Shown: positions 34,183 to 47,100 of the stretch, one piece after another
Layout of the letters: each line of letters begins with the position of its first letter
Position numbering within the stretch: position 1 is the stretch's first letter
Assembly: GCA_964020085.1 (NCBI GenBank)
Contig: OZ026595.1
Location: forward strand, 1,173,501-1,237,500
Direction: 5' to 3'
DNA length: 64,000 bases
From: Micromussa lordhowensis
Lineage: Eukaryota; Cnidaria; Anthozoa; Scleractinia; Lobophylliidae
The notes under the pieces: generated by a model
The model's database searches: none
What the model was told of the DNA's origin: nothing
Seen by the model: the letters and a program-made list of their open reading frames with translations, nothing else
Translations under genes and position numbers: made by a program

Positions 34183-35329
34183 CCCCACGAAGTGCCTAGG
34201 ACAAGAACCATACTAAGCAGGGGAGGGGTTGGGAGAAACGATTTAATCCAGTTTAATGAATAAATTAATCAGAATCGAGTGAGTGAGTGATGGAGTGCCA
34301 TCCGATTGCCCCCTACGCTAATGGATGTTACTTAACATCCATGAGCAAAAAGGAAACAACTGGTTTGCATTTAATATCAGCAACAGTTGGAATGCACCTT
34401 GGCACTGTACTCGAAATCCAAAATTCACCTTTTTGTAATCGCATACATCCGTAAGATGTTAGATCTGCCGGCCTAACCATTCCTTGATCTGACCAATTTG
34501 CAGTTACATCACTTTTGTCCAGTTATCTCAAAAACTAAACAAATCGCGCTTCTTCCAGGATGTGCACTCTGCCTGTTGTTCAGATAGTCAATAATGTAAA
34601 ACAGTATAATTTATCAATTTATATATAAAGGTCTACTATATTTGGTTGGCGAAATGTCACCTGAATTTCTTGTTTTGTTTTCGGAAAGATAAAATATGAT
34701 TGTTTGGGATACATAAAAGACAAGGGAGTCTTTTAGGTACATATAAATGTATGGTACATATATATTATTACATGTAAAGCCTTCGTCAAATTTAAATTGC
34801 CACTTTTTGATGGATCGAAATATTCGCTCCTGTTGTCACAAAGCTCTCTAGAACCTCTAATTTTATTTGATCTTGTTGGCACGAAGGTTTGTTGGCACGA
34901 AGGTCTGTTGTTTTAGGGGCTAGGGTCCATTGTTACTATTGTTTGTATATCATTTTTTCTCAGCCAATCATGCGAGGCATTCCGAAGAGCTTCGTGGCGC
35001 AGAATTATTACAACGATTTTTCACGGAGAGAGTCACCGTAGATTCGTAACGATTTGCATTTGCATGCTATCATGTCTTTCAGTGTGAGTGAGTTTTTCCA
35101 CGAAGTAGAGCGGTTAGATTTATACAAAAAAATTGACCGCGTAAATTTTGCATGTTTTATTAACTTCGAATATTTGTTTGCTACCAGGGCAGCGGCTGTT
35201 AGATTATTAGCGAACAAATTCTTTCTACGGTGAAACTCATCACATTGTGGGTGATTTGAATTCCTGTCATTCATCGCGTTGCTTTTAGTCAATGTGTTGA
35301 GTGAAAGGTCTTGCAGTTGTCTTTTGTTG
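34183..35329. other. No gene seen
   Basis: AT-rich non-coding sequence. A minus-strand open frame at 35008-35292 is unrecognised. Short tandem GCACGAAGGT and GAGTGAGT units are the only repeats noticed. Confidence 0.4.
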
Positions 35330-35603
35330 AAGACAATTTTAAGACATTAAGACATATTTCATACATTTTCGAGACTTTCACACTGTGTTAACCTCTCCCG
35401 ATAGAATGTCTTTAGAATGTCTATTTTTAATCTAAGAATGTCTAGCTGTCATCATGTCTAGAAAAGTCTTTCATTTTAGCTCAAAATTCAGACCTTTTGA
35501 AGACTTTCCTTTGAAAAAAGCCGTCAGACATTCAATAGACTTATTCAATACTTTTCTCTAGATCTACTCTAGACATATTTTAGATCTACGAGTTTGGTGC
35601 GGG
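35330..35603. repeat. Degenerate transposon end with AGTCTT / TCTAGA subterminal repeats
   Basis: The segment is dense in AAGTCTT, AAGACTTT, ATGTCTAG and TAGATCTA and ends GTTTGGTGCGGG at 35603. That end differs at two positions from GTTTCGTACGGG, the terminus of the 1942-5627 element. The repeats match in type those at 54096-54300. It abuts TNP2 copy A. The matching left end was not found. Confidence 0.6.
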
Positions 35604-35607
35604 CCCT

Positions 35608-38600
35608 TATGGTGCAAGAAATGGTTTGGATGTGACAACCTTGAAGAGTGGAGATCTGGAACTTTTGGAGAGGGAGTCCTTAATGCACTAATGGTGAGAG
35701 GAACACTAACACCAAAGTCGAAAAAAAATTGCGTTTATTTATTTATTTATACACGGTTAAAAACATCAGGTCTCAATATACTAAAAGTTATAATAAAAAA
35801 TAAATACTAATAATCTACCAATAAACAAACTATGCTAAATATTAATTAATTAATTTTAATTAAGTCCTAAATTGATCATTAACCTAACCCTGTTTACCAT
35901 GAATGCCGTGTCTCATTTTGTAATTTACGATGTCGTGATTACAGTAGAAATTTGTTTTTTGAATTGATTAAGAGATTTTATCATCCTGAGATTGCAGGGT
36001 AGGCTGTTCCAGAGAGCTGCACCACTATAACTAAAACTGTTTTTTAAATACAGTTTAGTTTTAATGAGAGACTGGTTGAGAACGATGCTTTGATTGATGA
36101 TCAAGCAGCTTTGGAGGTGTTGAACACATGCATGCATACAATAACAAACAATATTGCTGGTGTAGCTGCAAAATGTAAACATGGAAGGGACGCCTTTGCG
36201 TAGCATAAGGATGAAAACAGGGGGCTAAGAAGATCTGTCAGCAAAATGCTTAGTTTTAATGAGAGACTGGTTGAGAACGATGCTTTGATTGATGATCAAG
36301 CAGCTTTGGAGATGTTGAACACATGCATGCATACAATAACAAACAATATTGCTGGTGTAGCTGCAAAATGTAAACATGGAAGGGACGCCTTTGAACATCT
36401 CAAAGGTTTGCAAGACTCAGGTAAGGTAAGGAATGAGGCGGAATAAGCTTGTAAACGGCAGTGTGCTTATAAGCACTAACTCAGCAGAATACAAGAGGTG
36501 ATTGTTATACTAAAATATACAGTCATTTGATTAAAGCGAGTAAGCAAACACTAATTTGCATTTTATGAATTTTTCCAAGTTATGCAATATATATCTGGTT
36601 TGCATACACTGAAATTGTGTTGAATTCTCTCACCATCCTATGGCTCGTGTTTACATGAGGGTATGTCCACACAGAAAAGTTCACTATTGCGTAAGCAGAT
36701 ACTCTCAATAATGTACCAAGTAAACATACTAGTTGTTTGTACAATTTTGTGGTAGGCCTACTGCATTGTTGCTAATAAAGTTACAATATTGTACCACCTA
36801 GTAATGGTTTCACTCATTTGTAAGTACTTAATTTAAATTTTTCAAAGCTCAACTAAGCTCAACCTACACAAAACATGAGCATGGAAAATATCTTTGTACT
36901 AGAAAAATTATTCACACTGTACTATTATAGTTAACTGCTTATCCCGGGAAAGTGTCAACTGGCTTTCAAAGAAAATGATCGAAGAACTGAGTGAATGAAA
37001 ATAATAATCATATGATAATGATAATTCTTTTTCTTTTATTTCTGAATCAGAATCCATGGCCGAATTGTACATTTGGATTATGTAAAGGATCTATCCTTCA
37101 CTAAGGAGAATGAAACAGTTCTCCAAACCAAGATGAAGGATTTGGTGAGGAATCATGAGGTAAGACCTATTTAATGCCATTAGAAAGTTACCCGTTACAC
37201 TCTGAGCTGAAATACATGCAATTCCTATGTACTATATTGAACAATTTCCATATGTCTCTCGCAGATAAAGTATACTTAATGATACATGATTTGACGGTCA
37301 ATGGTGTCATTTACCTTACTTTTCTTTCTTGACTTCGTCAAGTTGAGCAATTTTAAGAAAATTGTTATAAATTATTTTTTATTGACCCTTAAATGGGGGA
37401 GGGAAAGTAAAACTGGTAAGTGAAGAATTGTCATCATGGCTATAGGTAGATAAGATTAACATCCACAAACAAAGAGTTTAGTGAGCATCCAACTACTCTA
37501 TATATTTTATTGCTCAGGGATTTCTTGTGGCATGGACCATATTGTTCCTGCCAAGGTGGTTGAACAGTGACAGAAGGAAAGAGCATTTTGTCGACAAGCT
37601 AAGGGAAGTATTAGCAATGCTTGTTCCAGAACAAGATGGCACAAGGGAACAGCACAGTTACTGTACACTTATGTGGTGGTGAGTCTCACAGCAAACCAGG
37701 TTATTATAAATTGCCACATCCAATTATAACCCTGCGATGGACTATCATCCCATCCAGGGGGGAGTAGAAATACTCCCAGTCGCTTCATGCTACAGAAACT
37801 GGGATAAGCTCCAACCTGATTGGCCACTTGGCCCGAATGCAGAGATGGTTCATTTGTATCAAGAAGGTACAGTGCAAAATGATAATAAATTAAGATGTTT
37901 GTTGACAAGTCTAGTCTAACACACTTTTTTGGCATCTTTTACAAGTGTTATGCCCTTTTGGGTCTGTAAATCCTTGTTTGTTTTTAATACAGGTCTTGAG
38001 ATTAAACCCGAGTGTGAGGTAATTCCAGTCACTGTTAAAGCTGCAGTAATTTGGGGGTCCACTGATTTGCAAGGAAAAGCCTACCTCACTTGTATGACAC
38101 AGCACAATGGAGAAATTAAGTGGCTGTATTACATGTGAAGAACCTGGTCATATAGTCAAACAAGGGAAAGGGCATACCTGTTGCTATCCATACCGGAATC
38201 TTGCAGAAGCAGCTCCCAAACGTACCCACAAGAGTTTTCTAAGGAATGGCTTATCAGCACACAGAGAGAACAAAAAGGTGGGGTTTTTTGCAAATGAAAT
38301 GTTACATGTATATGCACTTTGCTATTATTGATTTTAGATGAGCTCAACTTGAAAGTGCAATACATAAAAAATATATATTATATATTATTCTGGTGTATAA
38401 TGTACATTTACATGTATGTATGATCTTAGGTTGTAGGTGTCTACGGTATCACTAGTCTTGCCATGATGCCATGGTTCGATGTGGTATTGGGCATGGTTCC
38501 AGACTACATGCATGGCTGCTTACTTGGTGTTACAAAGACCCTACTTTACAAATGGTTCTCTGCTACAAACCACACAAAACCCTACTTTATTGGTGGAAAG

Positions 38601-40265
38601 GTACTGGAATAAAATTTAAATTTGACTGTTTAGAGAAATCATACTGTTAAGAGATTTTCCTATCAATTAAATTGCAAATAAAACATGTCAATAAATGCAT
38701 ACTAAAGATGAGACCTCCAGACTTCTTGACACGTTTACCACGAGACATGGAGAAACATTTCAAAAACTTGAAGGGTGTGTACATTATTACCCAAGTGCCA
38801 AATAGAGATAATTAACGTTAAAATGTATTTTAAAACTGACATACTCTGATCTATTTTTTTAAGCTTCAGAGTTGCAATCTTGGTTGCTGTACTATTCACT
38901 GCCATGTTTAGCTGGGTACCTTCCAGACAAGTATCTGTGCCACTTTGCACATTTGGCAGAGGGAGTGTACATTCTTCTTGGTGATGCAATAACACCATCA
39001 CAACTTGTAAGGGCTTGTGATCTCCTGCAGACATTTTACAAGGACTTTCAAGCTCTGTATGGTAAGAAAATACTGTGAAATTTTTTAAAATCATAGGGTA
39101 AAATCACCTATATTATGCAAAAATCAAAAGGATACACCCTGGCTAATTTTATGTTCTTCTCTCTTAATAGGAGACGGCAGTTGTGGTCTTAATATTCACA
39201 ATACTGGTGCCCATCTAGCAGACTACGTTGAAGGATGGGGTCCACTGTGGGCATGGTCCACCTTTGGCTTCGAGGACATGAATGGCACCATCATGGACTT
39301 GACACATGGCACAGGAAATGTTTGTAGACAGGTACATTGACAAGTTATATTTAATTATAAGTAATAAATGGACTTAAATGAATTTAAACTGTGTTCAGGA
39401 GAAATAAATTAAAAGGGCATCAACTGCAATTTTAAATTTCTTTGAAGGTGATTTGGATGCTTCATGCACAGAGTCGGTTAAGATTTGAGATTGATTTGCT
39501 GACAGATGGTTGTCCAAAGGACTTTATCAGAAGAATGCTAAACACAAAAAGGCAGTAAGTAATACCCTATGTTGCTACAAAGGTAATTGAGATCTGTAGA
39601 TTTAAACCAGTTAAAAAATCTGCAAATGAAACAACAATTTTTATTTTGAGGCAGAAAAAGGTTATAAGTGTTAGTTAAATTGATGTGGTATTTGGTAATC
39701 TTAGTAAAAGAAATTTGCATTTTTACGACTATTTTGCATTTATGCAAAAATGGAGTATTAGGGGAGCTCGTCTCTCGATAAGTCAGTTCGTGTAAACTCT
39801 GAAGGGAATACTTTCTGTCAAAAGCTGTCAAGACACTGTCAGCACTTACTAATAGGACGATACAAAATTGTATTAAAGTAGAAGCAAAATAGTTGTGGTC
39901 TCGAAGGACCTTTGATTTTCTGGTTTGGTCACGTTTATTCATAACACTTAATTAATATGATATTTAAGCTTACAAAACTCATCCCATTCTTGCTGTAGAG
40001 TAAAAAATCTAAAGGATGCAAAGGATTGCTTTATTGCTGGAGGGGCCAAACAACTGACAGGGCTACCCAATGAATTAATGGAGAAGATTAATATGAAAGT
40101 TGAAGGAGGCAACAAAGCTAAAGTTCTGCGCATTGTTAAGAAAGGACAAGTATTTTATTTAAAGGAGTATACCAGGATGGCAAAACGAAATGCCAGTGTT
40201 GTCTTGTTTTCCTGTGGCAAAGTTGGAGAGATTGAGTTTTTTGTGTGGGAAAAGCAGTCAGGGGT
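35608..40265 (+). pseudogene. CACTA/EnSpm TNP2 transposase gene, copy A (truncated)
   Basis: An intron-bearing transposase gene of the CACTA type. Exon-like blocks with GT/AG edges occur at 35608-35692, 36200-36424, 37049-37158, 37518-37677, 37991-38279, 38430-38600, about 38702-38778, 38863-39061, 39170-39331, 39448-39554 and 40000-40265. Diagnostic phrases are CEEPGHIVKQGKGH, VPDYMHGCLLGVTKTLL, PPDFLTRLPRDMEKH, LADYVEGWGPLWAWSTFGFED and VLRIVKKGQVFYLKEY. The frame slips by one base at about 38107-38130, as it does in copy B. A LINE insertion sits at 35733-36198. The 5' end stops at a transposon end and the 3' end stops where Gypsy element 2 begins, so the copy is dead. Confidence 0.8.
35733..36198 (-). 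mobile_element. LINE 3' end fused to a copy of the adjacent TNP2 exon
   Basis: On the minus strand, SYSGAALWNSLPCNLRMIKS (36050-35940) is the typical C-terminus of a CR1/L2-like LINE ORF2. It is followed by an AT-rich 3' end and a TAAATAAATAAA tail at about 35733-35755. Its upstream side, 36055-36198, is an antisense copy of TNP2 exon sequence that also lies intact at about 36250-36394. TTGCG flanks both ends (left of 35733 and 36194-36198), a 5-bp target duplication. Copy B lacks this insertion. Confidence 0.75.
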
Positions 40266-41612
40266 CTTTGGAATTAAAAGATTTCAGCTCTACCTGTATG
40301 GAAGAAAGTTTACACTAGTAACTGACCATCAACCTCTAACTCGTATCTTTGGTCCAAAATCTAGTGTTCCTCCTTTGGCTGCAGCTCGTTTGCAGCGATG
40401 GGCTGTACTCCTGTCTGGATATGATTTTGACATTACATTCAAGAATTCTGCTGCCAATGCAAATGCAGATTTTTTCAGTCGATTTCCACTACAGTCTCAG
40501 GCTGATGATGAGGATTTGGATCCAGATGAGCACTATGTGTTTGCAACTGTGACAGATGAATTGCCCCTAACTGCAGCAGAGATAGCTGAAGGTACAAAGA
40601 CGGATAGTTTGCTTGTAAAGGTATATGAATATACATCCTCTGGATGGCCAGGCAATTGCCCGAGTCCAGAGCTCAGACCATTTTGGAATCGTAGAGATGA
40701 GCTTTCTTTGGAAAACGGGTGTCTGTTGTGGGGCAGGCGTGTCATCATACCATTAGATTCCAAAAACGTTTACTGGAAGAGTTACATGAGTGCCATCCAG
40801 GGATGTGCCAGATGAAAGCACTTGCAAGGTCCTTTGTGTGGTGGCCTGGAATTGACCTCGATATAGAGGAAAGGGTAAGGCTTTGTGATGTGTGTACCCA
40901 GGCGCATCATTCCCCTAAGGCAGTTCCTTTGCTATTGTGGCCTTGGTCAACTGAACCTTGGCAGAGAATTCATGTTGATTATGCTGAGGTGAAAGGTCAA
41001 CAATTTCTCCTGGTGGTTGATAGCCATTCTAAATGGATGGAAGTCTTTCCAATGAGGAGCACCACTGCAGATGCTACCATAGAGGTCTTGAGAGCTTTGT
41101 TTTCTCGATATGGGCTGCAACTGGAACTGGTCAGTGATAATGGCCCACAATTTGTTGCTAGAGAATTCCAAGCATTTTTGAAGATGAATTGCATTAAACA
41201 CACTTTGTGTCCCCCATATCATCCCTCTACAAATGGGTTGGCTGAGAGACACGTGCAAACATTCAAGAGGATGTACCGGGTTTGTCCTGACAAGGGGTCA
41301 CTTCAGTACACGGTGGCTAATGTCCTATTCCGCTACAGAAACACACCACACTCCACAATCGACAAAACCCCTGCTCAGCTGTTTTTAAAACGGGAGCCCA
41401 GAACACACCTCTCCTTGGTGAAACCCAGTTTGCAAAGGCATGTAGAAAAGAAGCAGGTAGCATCAAAATTATATAGGGATGGACTCCATCCCAGGGGGCG
41501 AATTTTTGATTTGTATCAGCCGGTTAGGGTGAAAAACACCAGGGGAGGGAAGGAGAAATGGATACCAGGCACTATTGTGGCTGTAAAGGGTCCTGAAACG
41601 TACCTTGTATGT
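40266..41612 (+). mobile_element. Gypsy element 2: RNase H and integrase, 5'-truncated
   Basis: The frame at 40266-40815 carries the end of RNase H (FTLVTDHQPLTRIFGPK, AARLQRWAVLLSGYDFDI, ANADFFSRFP). After a frame change, 40719-41612 carries the integrase: the zinc-binding part (LHECHPGMCQMKALARS, CDVCTQAHHSP) and catalytic residues Asp (40977-40979, HVDYA), Asp (41136-41138, SDNGPQF) and Glu (41244-41246, GLAERH) with DX35E spacing. A C-terminal region follows (QPVRVKNTRGGKEKWIPG). All catalytic residues are present, but gag, protease and RT are missing. It begins within a TNP2 exon and ends at DIRS sequence near 41612. Confidence 0.88.
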
Positions 41613-42960
41613 GTCAGCAGTTACGGTCATGTCATCTAATACGTCAAAAGATCCTTTCATGCAGTGCTGTCTACGACAACTCTGGTTTACTGCTGCTATA
41701 TTCGATTTCGAAATCTGCGCACTACATGTTCCAGGAAGACACAACCAGTTCGCGGACTGTGTTAGTCGTTGGCATTCTGATCCTTCAGCCCGCGATATCT
41801 CCTCTTGCCTTTGTAGTGACTTAGGTTAAGTTTTCCATTTTCAAGATGTTGACTCTGCTTGTTTTTCTTTCGATGTTGCATGACCATATTTTCATTTACT
41901 TAGTTGTTTTTGTTTATTTGTAGACCTCCCACTGGGACCAGGTCAGCATTTTACTCCACTTTTCTCTCGTCACCTTGCAGTCTTTTGTCTCACATCTCAT
42001 CACCTTGGCTCATGCACCGTCCACACAGAAGAACATAGCGGCTCACATTCGCAGTTATCAGACTTTTTGTGAACTGAGGGCTTTTCAGTCCTTTCCTATT
42101 AGTGTTGAATCAATTAGTTTATATGTCGCATATTTAGTCACACAGAAAGGGGCTTACGGTACCATGCTTAATCAAATTAGTAGCCTTAAGCATGCGCATA
42201 AGCTTGCAGGGTATGACCTCACCTGGAGTTCTTATTACCACTTTCAGCTTTTCTTGCGGGGTGTTAAGCTTTTTCTAGGTCAGGCTGTCTCTCGCAAATC
42301 TGCCATGACACCCTCAATTTTACATGCTACATTCGAGCTATTTAATTTTTCTATACTGTTACACACGGCTCTGTGGGCTTTTAATTTTTAGTCACATTTT
42401 TCACTTTTTTGCGAAAGTCAAATCTCGTACTCGACAATCCAAGGCAAATTTCCCCTAAGGTAATTACACAGACCAATTTGGTTTTTACGTCTTCAGGCAC
42501 TAATGTTCATGTTTCTGCCACAAAGACTATCCAGTGTCAGCAGCGATCTCTTATTCTGCCAATTCCCGTGATCCCTGGGTCTCGCCTTTGTCCAATCTCA
42601 GCTCTACGATGCCATTTAGCTCTCAATCCAGGTCCTGTGTCTGCTCCCCTTTTTTCAGTTCTTTCTGGGTCGGGTCTAGTACCTATCACTTACAAGCGAT
42701 TTCGCATCTTTCTTTTGCGGGTCGTGTCTAAGCTTCATTTAGATCCGTCGCTTTATTCTCCTCATAGTTTACAAAGGGGTGGGGTGACATTCGCCTTTGA
42801 TTGTCATATTCCTTCTGAAATAATCAAAATGCAGGGAGATTAGCAAAGCGACGCTATCTTGTTTGTTTTAGAATTATCTCAGCCACAGAAACAACGAGCG
42901 GCTCATGCTAAGGCACATAAGCTTCAGTCGATGATTTCTGCATAAGTCGCATCATCTTTA
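41613..42960 (+). mobile_element. DIRS-like element 2: RNase H end and tyrosine recombinase
   Basis: 41622-41935 is nearly identical to 23700-24002 of element 1 (HVPGRHNQFADCVSRWHSD). It then continues, where element 1 is cut, into a tyrosine recombinase at 41975-42391 and 42409-42843: SVESISLYVAYLVTQKG, FLRKSNLVLDN (first catalytic Arg region), then HSLQRGGVTFAF. The family HxxR motif reads HSLQ, with Gln at 42782-42784 in place of Arg. TAG follows MQGD at 42841-42843, yet coding-like sequence continues (ILFVLELSQPQKQR). A recombinase instead of a DDE integrase defines DIRS-type elements. Inactive. Confidence 0.85.
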
Positions 42961-43236
42961 GTATATAGCTATATACTACATCGGCATGCATCATCCTCGC
43001 CAATTCATGCACAGATCTAGCTATGTATATATATATTTTTTTTTCCTCGTGCTTTAGTATTTTTTTCCTTTTCTTTCAACCCACTACCAATTTCATCACT
43101 TCAGTTTGGGCACTTTGGCATCTCGGTTTATTGTCAAGCCATCGGTCAGCAGTTCAGCTTGGTCCAATAAACTTATTTCGCCCAAACTCTCGTGTCCTCT
43201 TGGTAACGTGGGTTGATTTATCGTCAAGGACCTTCA

Positions 43237-43405
43237 GCGGTTAGGAAAAGTCATTGAAGCAGCATCAACACCTCCGTCGTATAGAGTTGAAACACCGACC
43301 AGCATGGTAAGAAGAAACAGTGTTCACCTTACTCCACTGCCAAATCAGCAGGATCAAGTTTGCCAGGGGCCAAACAACGCTTTTCAGATTCGAATAAAAC
43401 GGCAG
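43237..43405 (+). mobile_element. Possible Gypsy pol C-terminus with a splice donor
   Basis: The frame reads RLGKVIEAASTPPSYRVET, then MVRRNSVHLTPLP, phrases like the extreme C-terminus of Gypsy pol, up to IKRQ and then GTAAGCAG, a good splice donor. It could instead be an upstream exon of TNP2 copy B. The assignment is uncertain. Confidence 0.4.
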
Positions 43406-44133
43406 GTAAGCAGATATTTCTTTGCTTTATTGAGCTTTGTTATGTCTCACTTATACATACAAATTATTAAAAAAGAAAGTAAAAGTTATGGCTGCTCATG
43501 CTGTTATGTAACAATTTTTCTGCTGAAGCAGAAGCTTGGTGATTGTTGTCTTCAGCAGCTGTAAACTGTGTTAAATATGTTCATGTCCAGCTTGGATCCG
43601 CTATTATTATTGAAGCTGTCACACAACAACTTGATCCTTGCTGTGCGCCATGACTTCTCAGTGTGCCTTGGAACTCACATATTATAACTCGCTCTCCGGC
43701 GCATGAAAGCACATCAAATTCCACTACAGCTGTAGCTTTTCACTAAACAAAACCCTCAAAGGCTATACAATACTATAGGTGTAGTTTACATGTAAACCAA
43801 ATAATGATAATAAATCTCTTCGAAAACAGCTTCTAATTTAGATAATCAAAGGTATTTCGTGAACTGCGGACGTTTGAACAAAGAAACTACTGCCTGGGAG
43901 TCCCCTGATCCTTTAGCCCTATTGTTTCATACATTAGCCATTGTATATAGGTAATATTCAGCTTGTATATTATTCCACCAAAGTAAAAATCAGTGGCCTT
44001 TTGGTGCTAACTATTGACATATTGAGTAATGTTTAGGACTGAGCAGTAATCTTTACTTTGTGCTCAAAATCAAATTTTTTAGTGTTACAATTATAAGAAC
44101 AGAGATATAAGAATGTTTTTAATTCTATTGACA
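43406..44133. other. No gene seen
   Basis: AT-rich sequence between the Gypsy-like fragment and TNP2 copy B. Possibly intronic to copy B. No repeats noticed. Confidence 0.4.
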
Positions 44134-47100
44134 GATAATGTTTTAGTTAAACAAAAGCAATTTTGGGGCACCTTATGGTGCAAGAAATGGTTTGGATGTG
44201 GACACCTTGAAGAGTGGAGATCTGGAACGTTTGGAGAGGGAGTCCTTAATGCACTAATGGTGAGAGGAACACCAACACCAAAGTCGAAAAAAATTGCGTA
44301 GCATAAGGATGAAAACAGGGGGCTAAAAAGATCTGTCAGCAAAATGCTTAGTTTTAATGAGAGACTGGTTGAGAACGATGCTTCGATTGATGATCAAGCA
44401 GCTTTGGAGGTGTTGAACACATGCATGCATACAATAACAAACAATATTGCTGGTGTAGCTGCAAAATGTAAACATGGAAGGGACGCCTTTGAACATCTCA
44501 AAGGTTTGCAAGACTCAGGTAAGGTAAGGAATGAGGCGGAATAAGCTTGTAAACGGCAGTGTGCTTATAAGCACTAACTCAGCAGAATACAAGAGGTGAT
44601 TGTTATACTAAAATATACAGTCATTTGATTAAAGCGAGTAAGCAAACACTAATTTGCATTTTATGAATTTTTCCAAGTTATGCAATATATATCTGGTTTG
44701 CATACACTGAAATTGTGTTGAATTCTCTCACCATCCTATGGCTCGTGTTTACATGAGGGTATGTCCACACAGAAAAGTTCACTATTGCGTAAGCAGATAC
44801 TCTCAATAATGTACCAAGTAAACATACTAGTTGTTTGTACAATTTTGTGGTAGGCCTACTGCATTGTTGCTAATAAAGTTACAATATTGTACCACCTAGT
44901 AATGGTTTCACTCATTTGTAAGTACTTAATTTAAATTTTTCAAAGCTCAACTAAGCTCAACCTACACAAAACATGAGCATGGAAAATATCTTTGTACTAG
45001 AAAAATTATTCACACTGTACTATTATAGTTAACTGCTTATCCCGGGAAAGTGTCAACTGGCTTTCAAAGAAAATGATCGAAGAACTGAGTGAATGAAAAT
45101 AATAATCATATGATAATGATAATTCTTTTTCTTTTATTTCTGAATCAGAATCCATGGCCGAATTGTACATTTGGATTATGTAAAGGATCCATCCTTCACT
45201 AAGGAGAATGAAACAGTTCTCCAAACCAAGATGAAGGATTTGGTGAGGAATCATGAGGTAAGACCTATTTAATGCCATTAGAAAGTTACCCGTTACACTC
45301 TGAGCTGAAATACATGCAATTCCTATGTACTATATTGAACAATTTCCATATGTCTCTCGCAGATAAAGTATACTTAATGATACATGATTTGACGGTCAAT
45401 GGTGTCATTTACCTTACTTTTCTTTCTTGACTTCGTCAAGTTGAGCAATTTTAAGAAAATTGTTATAAATTATTTTTTATTGACCCTTAAATGGGGGAGG
45501 GAAAGTAAAACTGGTAAGTGAAGAATTGTCATCATGGCTATAGGTAGATAAGATTAACATCCACAAACAAAGAGTTTAGTGAGCATCCAACTACTCTATA
45601 TATTTTATTGCTCAGGGATTTCTTGTGGCATGGACCATATTGTTCCTGCCAAGGTGGTTGAACAGTGACAGAAGGAAAGAGCATTTTGTCGACAAGCTAA
45701 GGGAAGTATTAGCAATGCTTGTTCCAGAACAAGATGGCACAAGGGAACAGCACAGTTACTGTACACTTATGTGGTGGTGAGTCTCACAGCAAACCAGGTT
45801 ATTATAAATTGCCACATCCAATTATAACCCTGCGATGGACTATCATCCCATCCAGGGGGGAGTAGAAATACTCCCAGTCGCTTCATGCTACAGAAACTGG
45901 GATAAGCTCCAACCTGATTGGCCACTTGGCCCGAATGCAGAGATGGTTCATTTGTATCAAGAAGGTACAGTGCAAAATGATAATAAATTAAGATGTTTGT
46001 TGACAAGTCTAGTCTAACACACTTTTTTGGCATCTTTTACAAGTGTTATGCCCTTTTGGGTCTGTAAATCCTTGTTTGTTTTTAATACAGGTCTTGAGAT
46101 TAAACCCGAGTGTGAGGTAATTCCAGTCACTGTTAAAGCTGCAGTAATTTGGGGGTCCACTGATTTGCAAGGAAAAGCCTACCTCACTTGTATGACACAG
46201 CACAATGGAGAAATTAAGTGGCTGTATTACATGTGAAGAACCTGGTCATATAGTCAAACAAGGGAAAGGGCATACCTGTTGCTATCCATACCGGAATCTT
46301 GCAGAAGCAGCTCCCAAACGTACCCACAAGAGTTTTCTAAGGAATGGCTTATCAGCACACAGAGAGAACAAAAAGGTGGGGTTTTTTGCAAATGAAATGT
46401 TACATGTATATGCACTTTGCTATTATTGATTTTAGATGAGCTCAACTTGAAAGTGCAATACATAAAAAATATATATTATATATTATTCTGGTGTATAATG
46501 TACATTTACATGTATGTATGATCTTAGGTTGTAGGTGTCTACGGTATCACTAGTCTTGCCATGATGCCATGGTTCGATGTGGTATTGGGCATGGTTCCAG
46601 ACTACATGCATGGCTGCTTACTTGGTGTTACAAAGACCCTACTTTACAAATGGTTCTCTGCTACAAACCACACAAAACCCTACTTTATTGGTGGAAAGGT
46701 ACTGGAATAAAATTTAAATTTGACTGTTTAGAGAAATCATACTGTTAAGAGATTTTCCTATCAATTAAATTGCAAATAAAACATGTCAATAAATGCATAC
46801 TAAAGATGAGACCTCCAGACTTCTTGACACGTTTACCACGAGACATGGAGAAACATTTCAAAAACTTGAAGGGTGTGTACATTATTACCCAAGTGCCAAA
46901 TAGAGATAATTAACGTTAAAATGTATTTTAAAACTGACATACTCTGATCTATTTTTTTAAGCTTCAGAGTTGCAATCTTGGTTGCTGTACTATTCACTGC
47001 CATGTTTAGCTGGGTACCTTCCAGACAAGTATCTGTGCCACTTTGCACATTTGGCAGAGGGAGTGTACATTCTTCTTGGTGATGCAATAACACCATCACA

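Noticed and set aside
33663..34211. A 182-codon minus-strand open frame inside the Tc1-like element
   Set aside because: No transposase motif; it crosses the element's terminal repeat and consists largely of repeat-derived Phe/Ser-rich sequence.
37669..38365. Several open frames on both strands repeated exactly at 45767-46463
   Set aside because: They are conserved only because the whole segment is duplicated; the real coding frame is the plus-strand TNP2 exon set.
39538..39942. A 134-codon minus-strand open frame in TNP2 copy A
   Set aside because: It lies over an intron antisense to the gene, and the matching region of copy B is shorter and interrupted.
40078..40815. A 245-codon open frame joining a TNP2 C-terminal segment to Gypsy RNase H
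   Set aside because: Copy B shows the normal TNP2 continuation, so the join at 40265 is an insertion junction that happens to stay in frame, not a domain fusion.
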